DNA of 64,000 bases, from positions 11,488,001-11,552,000 of the forward strand of contig BSBN01001225.1 of the NCBI GenBank assembly GCA_027924645.1, written 5' to 3'. Below, piece by piece: positions 10,672 through 23,189 of this stretch. This DNA is from Cunninghamia lanceolata. Lineage: Eukaryota > Streptophyta > Pinopsida > Cupressales > Cupressaceae. The notes under the pieces were generated by a model that was not told the origin of the DNA, did no database searches, and was given only the letters and a program-made list of their open reading frames with translations. How positions within the stretch are numbered: the first letter of the stretch is position 1; each line of letters opens with the position of its first letter. The translations under genes and the position numbers were made by a program.

Positions 10672-12060
10672 ATGTGTTATGCCTTGATTCCTAAGAAGCC
10701 TGAAATATTGAAGAAAGAGACTGAACCGGAGGAGATAAAAGAGTTGTTGACAGATTATGAAGACATCATATCAAATAATGTACCTAAAGGATTACCACCT
10801 ATAAGAAGTATCAGTCATCACATGGATCTTATACCAGGAGAAAGTTTGCCTAACAAAGTAGCACATAGGATGACACCTGCAGAGAATGAATAATTGAATA
10901 GACAAATACAAGAGTTGTTGAGGAAAGGTTTGATCAGAGAAAGTTTGAGTCCTTGTGTAGTACCTGCAGTGCTTGCACCAAAGAAGGATGGAGAATGGAG
11001 AATGTGTACTGACTCTAGAGTAATAAACAAGATCACAGTTAAGTATAGATTTCCTTTACCTAGGATGGATGATATTATGGATTGTTTGAGTGGAGCAAGA
11101 TATTTCACAAAGATAGACTTGAAGAGTGGATACCATCAGATCAGAATCAGAGAAGGTGATGAATGGAAGATTGCTTTTAAGACAAATGAAGGATTGTATG
11201 AGTGGTTAGTGATGCCTTTTGGATTGACAAATGCACCGAGTACTTTCATGAGATTGATGAATGAAGTTCTGAAGAAACTCTCGGGTAAGTTTGTGATTGT
11301 ATACTTGGATGATATTTTGATTTTCAGTAAGACAAAGGAAGAACATTTGTGGTATATTAGACAAGTTTTGAAGAGGTTGAGAGAAGAGAAATTGTTGATA
11401 AACATCAAGAAGTGTAGTTTCATGAAGGAAGAGTTGGTATACTTAGGATTTGTGATTTCTGTGGAAGGATTGAAGATGGACCCAGAGAAAGTGAAATCAA
11501 TTGTTGAATGGCCTACACCGGAGAGCATTGGAGAGGTCAGATCATTTCATGGATTGGCTAGTTTTTATTGGAAGTTTATTAGAAATTTTAGTTCAGCTTG
11601 TAACCCTATGACAGAGACAATGAGAGGTGACAGAAAAGATTTCAAGTGGACATCTGGAGAAGATAAAAGTTTTGAGTTGTTGAAGCAGAAAGTGACAGAG
11701 CAACCTAGTTTGGCATTACCGGATTTCAATAAAGTATTTCGAGTTGATTGTGATGCAAGTAGAAATGCAATAGGAGTAGTGTTAAGTCAAGAAGGTAGAC
11801 CTGTAGCATATTTCAGTGAGAAGTTGAATGATGCAAGAAGAAGATATTCAGTTTATGATCAAGAGTTCTATGCCATAATTCAAGCCTTGAAGAAGTGGAG
11901 ACATTACTTGTTGCCTAAGGAGTTTGTGTTGTAAACAGATCATCAAGCTTTGCAATATTTGAAAAGTCAAGGTAAGCTGAATCAGAGACATATGAGATGG
12001 GTAGAGTTCATACAGATTTATACTTTTGTGTTAAAGCCTAGGAGTGGTAAATCAAACAAA
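10672..12060 (+). pseudogene. Reverse transcriptase and RNase H (N)
   Basis: RT blocks in order: [68 protein letters not shown], the catalytic [11 protein letters not shown] (11302-11313 for YLDD), and the RNase H start [18 protein letters not shown] with [18 protein letters not shown] and (T)DHQALQYL. Stops at 10891 (GAA TAA TTG) and 11932 (TTG TAA ACA) fall where Gln is usual. RT copies RNA to cDNA; RNase H degrades the template. Confidence 0.93.
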
Positions 12061-13275
12061 GTTGCTGATACCTTGAGTAGAAGAAGAAACTTGTTGACAG
12101 ATATGAGAGTTGAAGTGTTGGGTTTTGATGAATTGAAGAATATGTATGAGGGAGACACTGATTTTGCAGAACCTTGGAAAGCATGTAAGGAACCTATTGT
12201 GACATATAGAAGTAAGTGGTTGGACTATTTCATTCATGAAGATATGTTATTCAAAGGAAGTCAGTTGTGCATACCTAGAAGTTCAATGAGAGATAACTTG
12301 ATCAAGGAGAAACATAGTGGTGGATTGGCAAGACATTTTGGCATTGATAAGACAGTGGCTTTGGTAAGTGAAAATTACTTTTGGCCTCAGATACATAAGG
12401 ATGTTCAGAGATTTGTGTAGAGCTGTAGACTTTGTCAAGTTGCAAAAGGGAGTAGTCAAAACATTGGATTGTATAAACCTTTGATAGTTCCGGAGAGACC
12501 TTGGATAGATATAAGCATGGATTTTGTAATGGGATTGCTTAAGACACAGAGAGGACATGATTTAATATTTGTAGTTGTTGACATATTTTCAAAGATGGCT
12601 CATTTCATACCTTGTAAGAAGACAACTGATGCAATGCATGTAGCTGACCTATTTTTTAAAGAGATTATGAGATTGCATGGATTACCTAAGAGTATAGTTT
12701 CAGACAGAGACACAATGTTTGTTGGATACTTTTGGAAGACACTTTGGAAGAAGATGAAGACAGATTTGAAGTTCAGTTCAACTTTTCATCCACAAACAGA
12801 TGGACAGACAGAGGTAGTGAATAGGATTTTGGGAAACTTGTTGAGATGTTTGGTTGGAGAGAAGACGGGAAGTTGGGACTTGATTCTTTCGAAAGCAGAG
12901 TTTGTATACAATAATTCAGTAAATAGGAGTACTGGAAGAACACCTTTTGAGATTGTTACTAGAGTGAATCCTAGAGGAGTTGCAGAATTGAGAGACATCA
13001 GTACAGAAAAAAAGAGGAGTGCCGAAGCAGAAGAATTTGTAGATCATATGAAGACAGTGCATAATCAGGTGAAGAAGCATTTGGAGGACATGAACAATAA
13101 GTATAAGGAAAAGGCAAGTGAGAAGAGAAGACCTAAAGAATTTGAATTTGGAGATGAAGTGATGGTGTACTTGAGAAAAGAAAGATTTCCAGTTGGGACA
13201 TATAACAAGTTGAAGATGAAGAAGTTTGGACCTTGTAGGATACTCATAAATTTGATTCAAGAAATGCCTATGAAG
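12061..13275 (+). pseudogene. Integrase (N)
   Basis: The zinc-binding HHCC region is HSGGLARHFG .. CRLC (about 12313-12435), interrupted by TAG at 12418 where CAG is expected (VQSC). The catalytic triad is intact: Asp 12520-12522 (ISMDFVMG), Asp 12703-12705 (VSDRD), Glu 12811-12813 (GQTEVVN), with 35 residues between the last two (D,D-35-E). The GPCRIL C-terminal region follows, then the frame changes near 13250. It would join cDNA ends to chromosomal DNA. Confidence 0.93.
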
Positions 13276-13535
13276 TGGAGCTACTGGAGACATTGGGTAT
13301 ATCACCTATTTTCAACATTGCAGACCTTTACCAGTATCATGAAGTGGAGTTCAGTGACAGTATGGAAGAAGACTTGAAGAAGCAGTTACCACAACAAGCA
13401 CCGGAGCAGATAGAAGACATCTTGGACAGCAGAGTTGGACGTAGCACTAGAGGAAGATAATACAAAGAAGATCTTGTGAAGTGGAAAGGCAGACTGGAAG
13501 AAGATTCATCATGGATTTCTTAGGCTGAGGTAGAC
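13276..13535 (+). pseudogene. Chromodomain at integrase C-terminus (N)
   Basis: In a third frame the sequence gives EDILDSRVGRSTRGR, a TAA, then YKEDLVKWKGRLEEDSSWIS, a TAG, and AEVDRL. This is the chromodomain pattern (LVKWKG..ESSWE-like) that in chromoviruses directs integration towards particular chromatin. The first stop replaces the residue before YK; the second is where a Gln or Glu usually stands. Confidence 0.88.
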
Positions 13536-13599
13536 CGTCTTGGTTCTCCCCTAGCCCCAGCAAAGTGAGGGACTCACTTTTTCAATAACCCCAGATGTC

Positions 13600-14439
13600 T
13601 AATGCAGGAGCATCCCTAGTTCAAGAGTAATCTTGCATCAACCAAAAACATTTGCATTTTAGTTTGTTTGCATTTCAGTTCTTTCATTTTCTAGTTCAGT
13701 TCAGGCAGTTCAGTCAGTAGCAGTTTTCAGCTTGTGGTCCAGTTTTGGCATTTCACATCTTGTAGATCTAGACTTAGCATCTACATTCATTCATCTACAT
13801 CATATCAAGAATTCAGAGCATTTGGGTTAGTTACCGAAAAGATATCACTATCAGAAGATCGACTGTTTTCTCAGAGCAGAGCATTCTAATAGTTCCTGAT
13901 AATCAGCTAAAGGAGAAGGCTTGCGGATCATTCCTTGACTTGTGGATCTCAATGACATACATTCAATGTCCTTTGGTTCATAGCCAACCTTCCTTGAGGG
14001 TCTGCACGTTGTTCCATTCATTTGAGGAAGTGTTCTATGCATTTAGGTCTAAACTACCTGTGAACACATTACAGCTCTTCATTAGAGTTTGTGACCTTCC
14101 TTGGCCGACGCAGAGGAATCTATTAGTTCAAAAATGATATATAAAGATGTAATAGATCCTTAGGAAAGTAGTTATCAAGTTCATGATATAGTGATAGCTG
14201 ATATTTTAGATTTTGTGCAAAGGAGCCTCAAAGCTTTATCTTGCGCATGTATGTATTCAGGCCTGTGAGCCCTAATTCTAAGCTCGCATGTTGCCAGCCA
14301 TATTATATTTGAATTCTACGATATACTAAATGACTGAATCTGCGTTTGTTTCATTTCTCTAAGTTGTTTCTATTGTATTAACTCTTGTTGCATGGTTCAG
14401 ATAGTTCATTATGTGAACCCTCCTACCGTGACTGCACCA
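13600..14439 (+). repeat. 3' LTR of N
   Basis: Matches 7952-8792. Starts TAATGCAGG (the 5' copy has TGATGCAGG, so the terminal TG has mutated) and ends CTGCACCA. No clean purine tract precedes it; the nearest purine-rich run is about 13561-13572. Confidence 0.92.
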
Positions 14440-14444
14440 CATGT
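14440..14444. repeat. Target site duplication of N, right copy
   Basis: CATGT after N's terminal CTGCACCA. A's LTR resumes here. Confidence 0.92.
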
Positions 14445-15959
14445 TCAAGTGCAGAGGTTAATATGTGTTCATCATGAGGTGTTAGTGTTACTCATATTAG
14501 AGGCTAATGTTTCAAGTGTTCATAGGACATATCATTGTCTTTGGTGCTTCAAGTATTCACAGGAGATGTTGTGTTTCTCTATTTCCCTTGTTGATTATGA
14601 AACAAAATGATCAAAATATGTTTCTTGTTTGATGATTTCATGGTTCATAATATCCTTTATACTTCTGCAAGGTGTTTTGAGGAGTTTGGTGTTCATTCAA
14701 ATAGAATGTGGAGGCAAGAGTGATTGTCTAGGTGCAGATGATTATTTGTCACAGATGCAAATCATCAGAGGTCCTAGAATTTCTAAATGTCTTTGAAAAC
14801 CTAAGTGCTCTTATTTCTTAAGACATAAAGCTTTATGTTTTTCAAAGAAGAAAAACCCTAAGTTATATGTAAAGCCCTAACCGTCACTCAACCCTTTCAC
14901 TTTTTGGTTTTAATTTGCAATTGACTTGTTATAACAAGTCAGTCACTTAAAAGTGACCTTTTAGAGGGTTTTTAAAACATTGTACCACGAGCCCTTCATC
15001 TTAATGAAACCGGCTCCTCTGGTAAAGTTCATTATATTGAGCACTCAAATAAAGATCAAAGGTTGTAACTAAAAGATGAGAAGGTGGGAAGTTAATGATC
15101 GAAGGTCACAGTTTAATCTTGGTTTGAATGCTAACGGTCTTCTATGCAGCATAAATTTTGACGGGTGGATTTCCAATCAATGTTCTAACTGCCTTGTAAT
15201 AGCTTCTTTAACGACTCAAAGGACCAGTGAAATTCATTGCTTGCTCTATTTAATAGATGAGAAGATGAGACTTGTAAAAAATGCAATGTACAGAGTGAGA
15301 TCTAACTATTCATGTGTATTTCATGAAGAACGATAAAGGAAAATAAAGGTTTGAGAGGGTAAAGCTTGAAGGTTATATTTAATCCATATAAATGAGTTTA
15401 TGTTGGTTTGAAGCAATATACAAGAAATGTCTATCCTTGAATGAAGATCAGTATCTATGACTGGTTCAAAACTTAAAGGATGATTTCAATCTGAACAAGA
15501 AAGGTTTTTGGTATGCAGGGTGAATAAAGAACTCTGAATGATATAATAGACATGTCTGTATGTAGTGCATCTCTGATATGAAAAAGAGACAATTGTATAG
15601 GTCTTGGTTTTTCAGAGGGTTATGATAGAGAATATGATCATGATTGCTTATGAGACATGTGCAGAAAAGGGGAGAGTAAACAACAAGGGCAAAGTATGAT
15701 GAGTATAGTATTTGCTGATGTTATGCTTGAGGCAGAGTGTTAAGGTGGTTGCAGAGTATGGTATGAATGTTATTTTTTATTCAGGTGTATTATATCATGA
15801 TGATAAGTTTTGTTTATGATTGATGAGATAAGAGGAAGATTGTAGAGAGATCTTTATCTATGAAAATAGGGTTGATGTTTGTTTGAGTTGAAGTATATTG
15901 TATTGCAGTGAATCAGGGTAACCCCCTGAATTAACTTTTCTTTCTCATGTTCACTTGTT

Positions 15960-16135
15960 GGCCAGTGAGGCACCTGATTGTCAGTGAGACACCAATTTAC
16001 TAGTGAGGTATATTTGCCAGTGAGGTAGTTGTATTTGCCAGCGAGGTTGTAACCAGTGAAGTTCTCTTGCCAGTGAGCCATTTTGTGTAGCCAGTGAGGC
16101 ATGTTTTTTATTAAGCCAGTGAGGCATTTTTAGAG
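15960..16135. repeat. CAGTGAGG degenerate array in A's 5' LTR
   Basis: About nine units of GCCAGTGAGG(C/T)A with irregular spacing of roughly 20 bases. The matching region in the 3' LTR (54813-54945) has fewer units, so unit number differs between the two LTRs of one element. Confidence 0.75.
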
Positions 16136-16396
16136 TGGTTTTTCATCCCTTTGAGGGTTTTCCACTCATGAAAATCACTATGTTATGGTTCATATTATTT
16201 GTCTTTGTATGTGTGTTCTAATGTTTTGTTCTTAAGGTCCTGATTCATACTATTCATCATGTTGGGCATATGTGTTTGATAAATCTTTGAAGTCTCTCTC
16301 ATTCTCTATCTTATTAGTTAAAAGGTGCAAAAGGTTTTAAAAGTTTATAGACTACTGATTCACCCCCCCCTCTCAGTGGTCCTGTACTCCAATAAG

Positions 16397-16409
16397 TGGT
16401 ATCAGAGCA
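16397..16409 (+). other. Primer binding site of A (initiator-Met type)
   Basis: TGGTATCAGAGCA two bases after the 5' LTR. Confidence 0.92.
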
Positions 16410-16463
16410 TAGGTTCCCTATAGAAGTCTAACAGGCTTGGGTAGGTCCTAATAGTGGAGTACC

Positions 16464-17438
16464 ATGGGAAAGTGTAGAAGAAATAGAGAAAAGAAACATG
16501 CCAAGCAAAAGGTTGTACAACAAACACCAGTCATGTCATGTGATGAGTTGTTGCATGAGTCATCCTTGAAAATTGATACAAAGTGTGATAAAAAGAATGA
16601 TTTTGATGTTGAGATTGATGACACAAAAGGAGACCTCTTTGTGGATGAAAATGGATAGGAGTTTGATGACGATGATTGTGAGATTGATTTAGAAGGTGAA
16701 CTCTTGTGTGCCTTATATCAGATCAAGCAACTTAGAAAGGAGAATTGGAAATTAGAAGACCAGCTTCAACAAGAAAAAGACTCTAAAGACAAGGTATGTT
16801 CAGATTTTGCAAAAGTTTCTTTAGAGTTTGAAGAGGCAAGAAATCATATTGTAGACTTAAAGAGTCATGTTGATGAATCTAAAAAATTGATTATCAGTCT
16901 AAGGACTGAAATTGAGGAAGCCAAAAGAATAATAGATGTAACAATATCTGACCTTGAAGTGAAAAGAATTGAATGTCTAAAATTAGAGGCAGAAATTGTC
17001 AATCTGAAAAAAGATTATGAAGGTCTCAAGGTTCTGTCCAAAAAATATCAGGAGTTTGAAGAAAGCACAAACAAGTTGAATGACATGTTGAGCAAACAAA
17101 AACATTACAAGGACACTACTAGTCTAGGTTATGAAGAAGGAGAGTGTTCCAAAGCAAGAAATGCACCTAGGAAGAAGATAGACCTAAGTTATCATGTTGT
17201 TGCTCCTAAAGATGAAGGAAGGAGGACAATCAAGTTCACAAAATCTCTACCTACTAGGCAATCAATAAGGTAATTTCATGGTCATTGTTATTCATGTCAT
17301 GTTTATGGCCATAGAGCAAGAGATTGTGCAAGAAATTGTAGGATGTTTGAAAGACATGATCATATCAGGAATGTCAATAAGAGCTTTTATAGCATGCCTA
17401 GAAGAAATTATCCTTTCTTTGGTCTAGAAAGCAACATC
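16464..17438 (+). pseudogene. Gag of A, 5' part (coiled coil and zinc knuckle)
   Basis: Starts MGKCRRNREKKHAKQK, an acidic stretch, then a long heptad-rich coiled coil (about 16704-17100; LRKENWKLEDQL, VDLKSHVDESKKLI), the motif LGYEEGECS seen in copia gag proteins, and a zinc knuckle CYSCHVYGHRARDC (17286-17327). Stops at 16656 (TAG) and 17271 (TAA). The usual copia gag N-terminal capsid (UBN2-type) region is not visible. The frame runs into element B at 17438 and resumes in frame at 50201. Confidence 0.82.
17434..17438. repeat. Target site duplication of B, left copy
   Basis: ACATC before TGTATACACC; identical copy at 50196-50200. Confidence 0.93.
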
Positions 17439-18551
17439 TGTATACACCTAAAAATGGCAAAGACAAATTAAATAAATATTTATTATTTATTTAATTCCCG
17501 TTCTTCTATCATTTAAATAAATTCATCAATTTATCTATTTGATTCACGTTCATCATTTGTTATTCCAAATATTAAATAAATATTAAATTATTTAATTAAA
17601 TCAATTAAATTTATTCTTCTAATGTCATCCCTTAATTAAATAATAATCAAATTATTTAATCCCAAATCATCATATTCGAAAGTCTTCATTCCAAATTCCA
17701 CGTCATCTAAGCCACCTCATCATCTTGCACATGTAATTAAATATTTTAATATTTAATTAATCCATTTTCCCTCACCCATATGTCCTATTGTTTCTCTAAC
17801 TATCCCTATTCCAAAGGGCATGGTCTCTCCATGTCATCATGGTTAAAGGGGCACTTTGTGACACTTGTTTCATAGTCCCTAGAATCTTTCCAACCTCCCT
17901 ACAAACATGATCTCCTTGTTTGACCTTCTCTCTTGGGTCATTGTGAGCCTTGTGACATGTGGACTCATGTCACACCTTTTTCTCCACCATGTCAAGGTGA
18001 GAGGAACATCTTCCCTCTTTCTCTCCCTCATCTCAACCAACTCAATCCTCACCGTACACCTTTCAAGACTTCTCCACTGTTAAGATCTTGACACATGGAT
18101 TTGCCCCCCTCCTTGGCCTATAAAAGGAATCTCATTCCCTCATTCTACAACACACGAGCTATAGCAAAGTTACTCTACAAAAATTCCAGTGTGCCTTTGG
18201 CAAAGCATCCATATTGCTCATTGTATTTTATATCCATTATCTTCATATTCATACAACCATGGCTTTAATCATCCATCCCTCATCTTCACAATAGTTGCAT
18301 TGTAGGTAATCTCCATTGCATTTTATCCAACATATAGCCATTCAAGTATTGTCATCTTCAAACAGCGAGGAAGCACTCTTCTGAGAGCTATATTCATCAA
18401 CAAGATCAATACAAGATAGGCGAACAATGGAAGGTTCAAGGTAAATCAGTCTTCAAGGTAATATTGCTTTGTTTATTTGATTTGCATCATATTTCATTGA
18501 GATTATTGGATTATTAGTAGTTTAATACTGTTAACAATATTTCCACTAACA
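17439..18551 (+). repeat. 5' LTR of B
   Basis: TGTATACACC .. TTCCACTAACA, matching 49072-50195. Rich in TAAATAATTTAAT runs at the start. A TATA box is at 18119-18126. Confidence 0.94.
18119..18126 (+). promoter_or_regulatory. TATA box in B's 5' LTR
   Basis: TATAAAAG in the context GGCCTATAAAAGGAA, conserved in the 3' LTR at 49763-49770. It likely sets the start of B's transcript about 30 bases on. Confidence 0.7.
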
Positions 18552-18555
18552 TTTT

Positions 18556-18572
18556 TGGCACCCACCATGGGG
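18556..18572 (+). other. Primer binding site of B
   Basis: TGGCACCCACCATGGGG, four bases after the LTR. It resembles the TGGCGCCCACCGTGGGG site of plant gypsy elements with two likely C/G-to-T/A changes. Confidence 0.7.
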
Positions 18573-20136
18573 CTTTGCCCTATTTTTAACTTCCATTTGA
18601 GTGTTTTGTGAAGGTTCTGTCATGACAGGTTTGTTCTATGCATACAACTTCCAGTTTTGCGCATTCAACACTTTTTGTTGCGCTTTTACTTTTCAGCGCA
18701 TTTAAATTGTTCTGTTGCACATATCATTCATTTTGCCATGCATTTGATATTCCTGCGCATATACAACGCAGTCCCGCGCATCTGAGTCATTTTATTGCAC
18801 ATTTGCAAATCAACGCATATAATACACAGTGCTGCACATATAACCTGCAGTCCTGCGTATTCAATTTGTAACAGAGAGTTGTAAAAGCTTTATAAGGTTT
18901 TTCGTACTAACTTTCATTTGTAGGTGTTAGGAGCTAGATTTAGTCATTTTAGCTACATTATTAAGCCACCTAGAACTTATTAGGAAGGAGTAACTTGATA
19001 TGTTCATCCAAATCATCACATAGACGTAACTAGGAGGAAAGTAAATCATTTTCTTGCATCACAACTTTCATCTAGTCCCAACCTAGGGGTTAAAAATTGA
19101 ACAATTTATTTATGTTTTTACTATCTTGCACTACAATCTTCACATAGCATAATAGGGGAAAGTAATACTTGTTTTATTTATGCAAACAACAATCTACACC
19201 TAGATTTGTTAGAGGGATAAAATTAACAATATCTTTCCAAGTTATTGCTATCTTGTTACAAATTTATGTGCTTGGTAGAGTTAACACATTTAGTTATTTT
19301 CCTTTTAACTAGGGAGTTAAAGAACCAGTGTTCTCTGTGTTTTCAGAATGATAATAGGACTATGCTCTCCCCTTAATTGGGTGACCAAAATGCCAAACTT
19401 ATCATTTTGCATGTTTTACCTTTAGAAAGGCCTGCCCTTGGACTTCCTTGCTTCCAAGTGGGACGACCTTAAGTGATAACGGGCTAAAGCCAAGCTCCTC
19501 CAAGTCACTATAAATAAATTGCGTTTGTGACGAAAGTTGCAAGTGACAGGTGTTGTTGTATTACACCGACCAATGTTTCTCCCAAAACCCTATGGAGCGT
19601 AACCTCTGCAGGCTGGGAAGCCTTCTTATCGAAGCAAATGGTCGCACGTGTAATCACCGAACGGATGCCTTGACTAAAATCCTTTTGTTCTAGTAAGCCA
19701 AAATCCCCTATTTGGTGACACGGGAGGAGGAACCTATAGATCTGTCTAACATCATACACTCATTTAGTGTAGAGATAGAAAAGTTCAACTCTCTGAAGGA
19801 ACTATAACTTGGTATGCGTGAGAAGTGAGTGTCATGGAGGGGAGCTGGTGCTACCAAGTTATTAGTTGTCTGCCTTTATGCAAGTGGCTAGTGTAAAAAC
19901 CAAGTTAGAACTCATCAAATATTGTCCTTACCATCGTACGATTGTAATTGTTTGTTTTTAATTTTGTTAAGTAAATCATGAAAACCTTTTGTTCTCTATG
20001 TTTTCTTGCAATAACTTGAACCAAAATCAGCATTAAAAACCTTAGATTAACTTAAGAAAATGTTCCAAGCAAATCAAATTGTCAAACTGAAACAGAAAAC
20101 CAAATACCTATAGTTCTGCGCATATAAAACATATTG
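18573..20136 (+). other. Leader of B, first part, no recognisable gene
   Basis: Untranslated leader between the primer site and insertion D. It holds a GCGCAT array at its start and otherwise AT-rich sequence with a GC-richer middle (about 19420-19760). The short minus-strand ORF at 19508-19759 has no family signature. Confidence 0.6.
18657..18871. repeat. Degenerate GCGCAT array, leader of B
   Basis: About eleven variants of TGCGCATNTA spaced roughly 20 bases apart. The array continues at 20113-20141 and 24939-25170, either side of insertion D. Confidence 0.75.
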
Positions 20137-20141
20137 TTGCG
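20137..20141. repeat. Target site duplication of D, left copy
   Basis: TTGCG before TGTGAGGCC; identical copy at 24939-24943. Confidence 0.85.
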
Positions 20142-22842
20142 TGTGAGGCCTACCCTTTTTCATTCTGTTCATGTGACTATTTACCTTACTGTTGCTGATA
20201 CTTTTATATTTGTGGGACTGTGGATCCTGAATTTTCAAACTATTAAACCTTATTATGTTAAAGGAAAACTAATTATGTGATGTTAGATAGATGTTTGCAT
20301 TAAGAGAAAACAAATTGGGTGATGTTAGATAGATGTTTATTTTATAGGAAAACTAATTGGGTGATGTTAGAGGGAAAATTGTAGTGTGATTTTATTTATG
20401 CTTATGAGAACTATGATAAGTTATGGTAATGCATGTTTTAAGTTGCTTCGGCTATGATATTTATATGTGAAATTAACTTTGTAATTGAGTGCGTGGGTTT
20501 TGCTAACAAACCACAGATACTGGAGATTATTCCACACCTTATGTTGTAATCCCTTGTGAAGCCGATCTGGTTCCACTAGGAACCGAGATCAACTCGGTGT
20601 TTGAATCAATGTTGTAATGTTGTCTTGTATGAGGTTGAATGGGTTAGGTCTACCCTCTTGTAAATTAGAATTATGATTTGTGTTGTGAGAATTGTATTTG
20701 AAATTCATTTTTTTTAATTTTAAATTTTTGAGACCCTTTTCTTGTGTCTTAACTTGACTCAGGGTGTCCTAACTAGGTTAAAGTTGACCCTGGGTTATAC
20801 CCCCTGGGTCTAGGGTCCCTTTTGACTTGGGTAACCCTTGGTAAACCTCCGTATGGTCACCTTAACTTCACACTGAAGTTAAGTGACGAATTTGGAGGCA
20901 TGGGAGGAATAGGATGAGTGGTACCAACACTCAAGCCCATCCCTCTTCTATTCCCAAGGCTTGTGAGACTCCCCATGGAGTTGTGTGGTCCTTCATGAGA
21001 GGGAAGGAGGGGAAGACATGTGTCATTCTTTCCCTCTTCAACTCTCCTTTTTCTCTCCCATGTGTAAGAGAGATGACATGTGGTAAGGGATAAGGAAGAC
21101 TTTGGGGATGGGTGAGTGACATGTGTCAACACCCATCCCTTGGGACACAATAGTGTTTGGAGGAAGAGTGAGGAGGTGACAAGTGTCACCTCCCCATTCC
21201 TCTAAGCTCATGGGTGGGGTTATTTTAATCCCACTTGGGATAGGGAGAAGGGTTGTTGAATTTGGGAGATTTTTATTATTGGAAATTATTTTTTGAGAAA
21301 AAGAGGATAGAGGGAGTTTGGTGGCTAAGGTTGGAGGAGATTTTAGTGGAGCTCTACATCAACTACATCCATTAAAAGGCTTTTTAAGGTTGGATTTCAA
21401 GGCTTTTCCTTTGCAATTTCTATTTGTTGCATGAAGGATGTGTGAAAATGTTTATTTTTGTTTATATTGTATTTTTTGTTATTGTGGGGAAACTTTTATT
21501 GGGATGTTGACAGAGCTTCTTCCACTTGGGAGAAATGCTTATCAAGTATGGGGTAGGGGAGGAGTGATCCTCCTCGAGGTCATTGCCTTGTTTTGGGATG
21601 TTGAAAGCCTTGAGGGCATTTGAGTAATTTGAGTAAATTTGTCACATGGCTTGAGAGCCAAAATATGATCTTCTTGGAATTTTTGGTTTATTTGTTTGGC
21701 TTGAGGTCATGAGAAAATTGTGTTGTTTATATTATTTGAAGGGTGGCACTCTAGAGTTGAGTGTGTCCACTCTCCTACCCCTCTTTGACTCACTTTAGTT
21801 GAGTTGTGTTGTGTAACTATCCAAGGGTGTAATTATGTTTGTGGGATGTTGTATTGCTTTGTTGTGAAGTGGTTTGGATTCCCTAGGTGTGTGGATGATC
21901 TCCCTAGCTCAGGGGTGACCCTCTTGCGGGTCTACGGTAGGGAGGAGAGTAAGTTGAGTGGTGTTTTCTCCCCTTGTGTGATATGCAGGTTCTTGGAGCT
22001 TATTGTGAAGCTTGGAGAAGATTATTTGAACTTGAAAAATATTTTATTTTCCTTAAGTCTTAAGGAGAGCTTGGTCATTTAATAGCTTCATCCTTGTTGA
22101 TTTGCCAAGAGGAGAACATTCTCTCTCTTTGTTGTAAATATGGGTATTTTGGAGTTATGAGAGAATCCTACCTTATTGTGTTGAAAGTTGTAAGTTTTGT
22201 ATTTTTGAGTTAGGAGGAAATCCTCTTCATTGTAATAAAGGTTTTATTTATAGTGTTTATTACATTTTGTTACAATTTATGAAATAATTAAGAAAAGAAA
22301 ACTGTTTTTAAAGGACATTAGAATTGTCTATTTCCTTATACTCCTATTTTGAAAAGTTGTGAATTAGTTGTTGTTATAAATAAATTTGTTGATATTTATC
22401 TCATTACATGACTTGTGAAAATGATAATTTTAATGAGTTGTTTGAAGTTGTAGTTTTGTCATTATGAAAAGAAATGAACTCTAGTTATAATTATGCATTT
22501 TATTTGTTGTGGAGAAATACAAATAAAATTAAATTCTTTCCCTTTAAATTAAATGCTTAATATGTTTAGATTGAATTATATGATTTATAATTGAAAACTA
22601 ATTAAGAGAAAAATCAGAATTAATGAGCTTTGAATAATACCCTATATTTACAATTTCTATTTTTGAGTTGCATTGAAAATAAAATTGTATGAAAACTCAT
22701 TATAGATTAATTTCAATATTCTGTCCTATAAATTATTTGACAGAATTTATTTAATAATTTTATATATATTCTGTATTTTTTTTTACAGTTAAATGTATTA
22801 TTATTGAAACTATGATTTAAGCTGTGTAAAATCCTGTGTTTA

Positions 22843-22956
<114 letters not shown>

Positions 22957-23046
22957 ATAAACAAATATATATATATAGAATTTTGAATGGGAAATAAAAT
23001 TCATGAATGGTTGTTCTGTATGAAACACAGTAAAAAAACATATACA

Positions 23047-23084
23047 GTGGTGGTGGGGGGGAGGGTTTGAACCCTCCCCACCAC
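23047..23084. repeat. GC-rich inverted repeat 1
   Basis: GTGGTGGGG .. GAGGGTT faces AACCCTC .. CCCCACCAC, an almost loopless hairpin with a long G run. Confidence 0.85.
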
Positions 23085-23096
23085 AGTCGCCTTTAA

Positions 23097-23185
23097 TAAT
23101 GGGTGTGGGGAGGGGCGGAGCCCCCACCCACACCCCACGTAGTGGGATGTGGGTGGGGGCTCCGCCCCTCCCCACACCCCCATTA
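23097..23185. repeat. GC-rich inverted repeat 2
   Basis: Arms of about 38 bases (left begins TAATGGGTGTGGGG, right ends CCCCACACCCCCATTA) around a loop of about 15 bases. The G-rich arms could also form G-quadruplexes. It sits only 12 bases after inverted repeat 1. Confidence 0.88.
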
Positions 23186-23189
23186 ATAC

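Larger units (their letters stand above)
7952..14439 (+). mobile_element. Element N: Ty3/gypsy chromovirus
   Basis: A 6488 bp plus-strand element with paired LTRs (841 and 840 bp), primer site, gag, protease, RT, RNase H, integrase and a C-terminal chromodomain, flanked by CATGT. The chromodomain and the PR-RT-RH-INT order place it in the chromoviruses. It sits inside A's 5' LTR. LTR copies differ by several percent by eye, and the coding region has stops and two frame changes, so it is inactive. Confidence 0.93.
14440..16394 (+). repeat. 5' LTR of A, second segment
   Basis: Matches 53303-55196 of the 3' LTR, including a CAGTGAGG-rich array and the tail GATTCACCCCCCCCTCTCAG. It ends TACTCCAATA against TACTCCAACA in the 3' copy, a C-to-T change of the terminal CA. 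ORFs here (for example near 15076-15336) also occur in the 3' LTR and are not genes. Confidence 0.92.

Noticed and set aside
19508..19759. 83-codon minus-strand ORF in B's leader
   Set aside because: No family signature and surrounded by untranslated leader sequence.
23060..23085. tRNA-like B-box (GGTTTGAACCC) suggesting a SINE or tRNA gene
   Set aside because: It is explained by the inverted repeat, and no A box or cloverleaf is visible.
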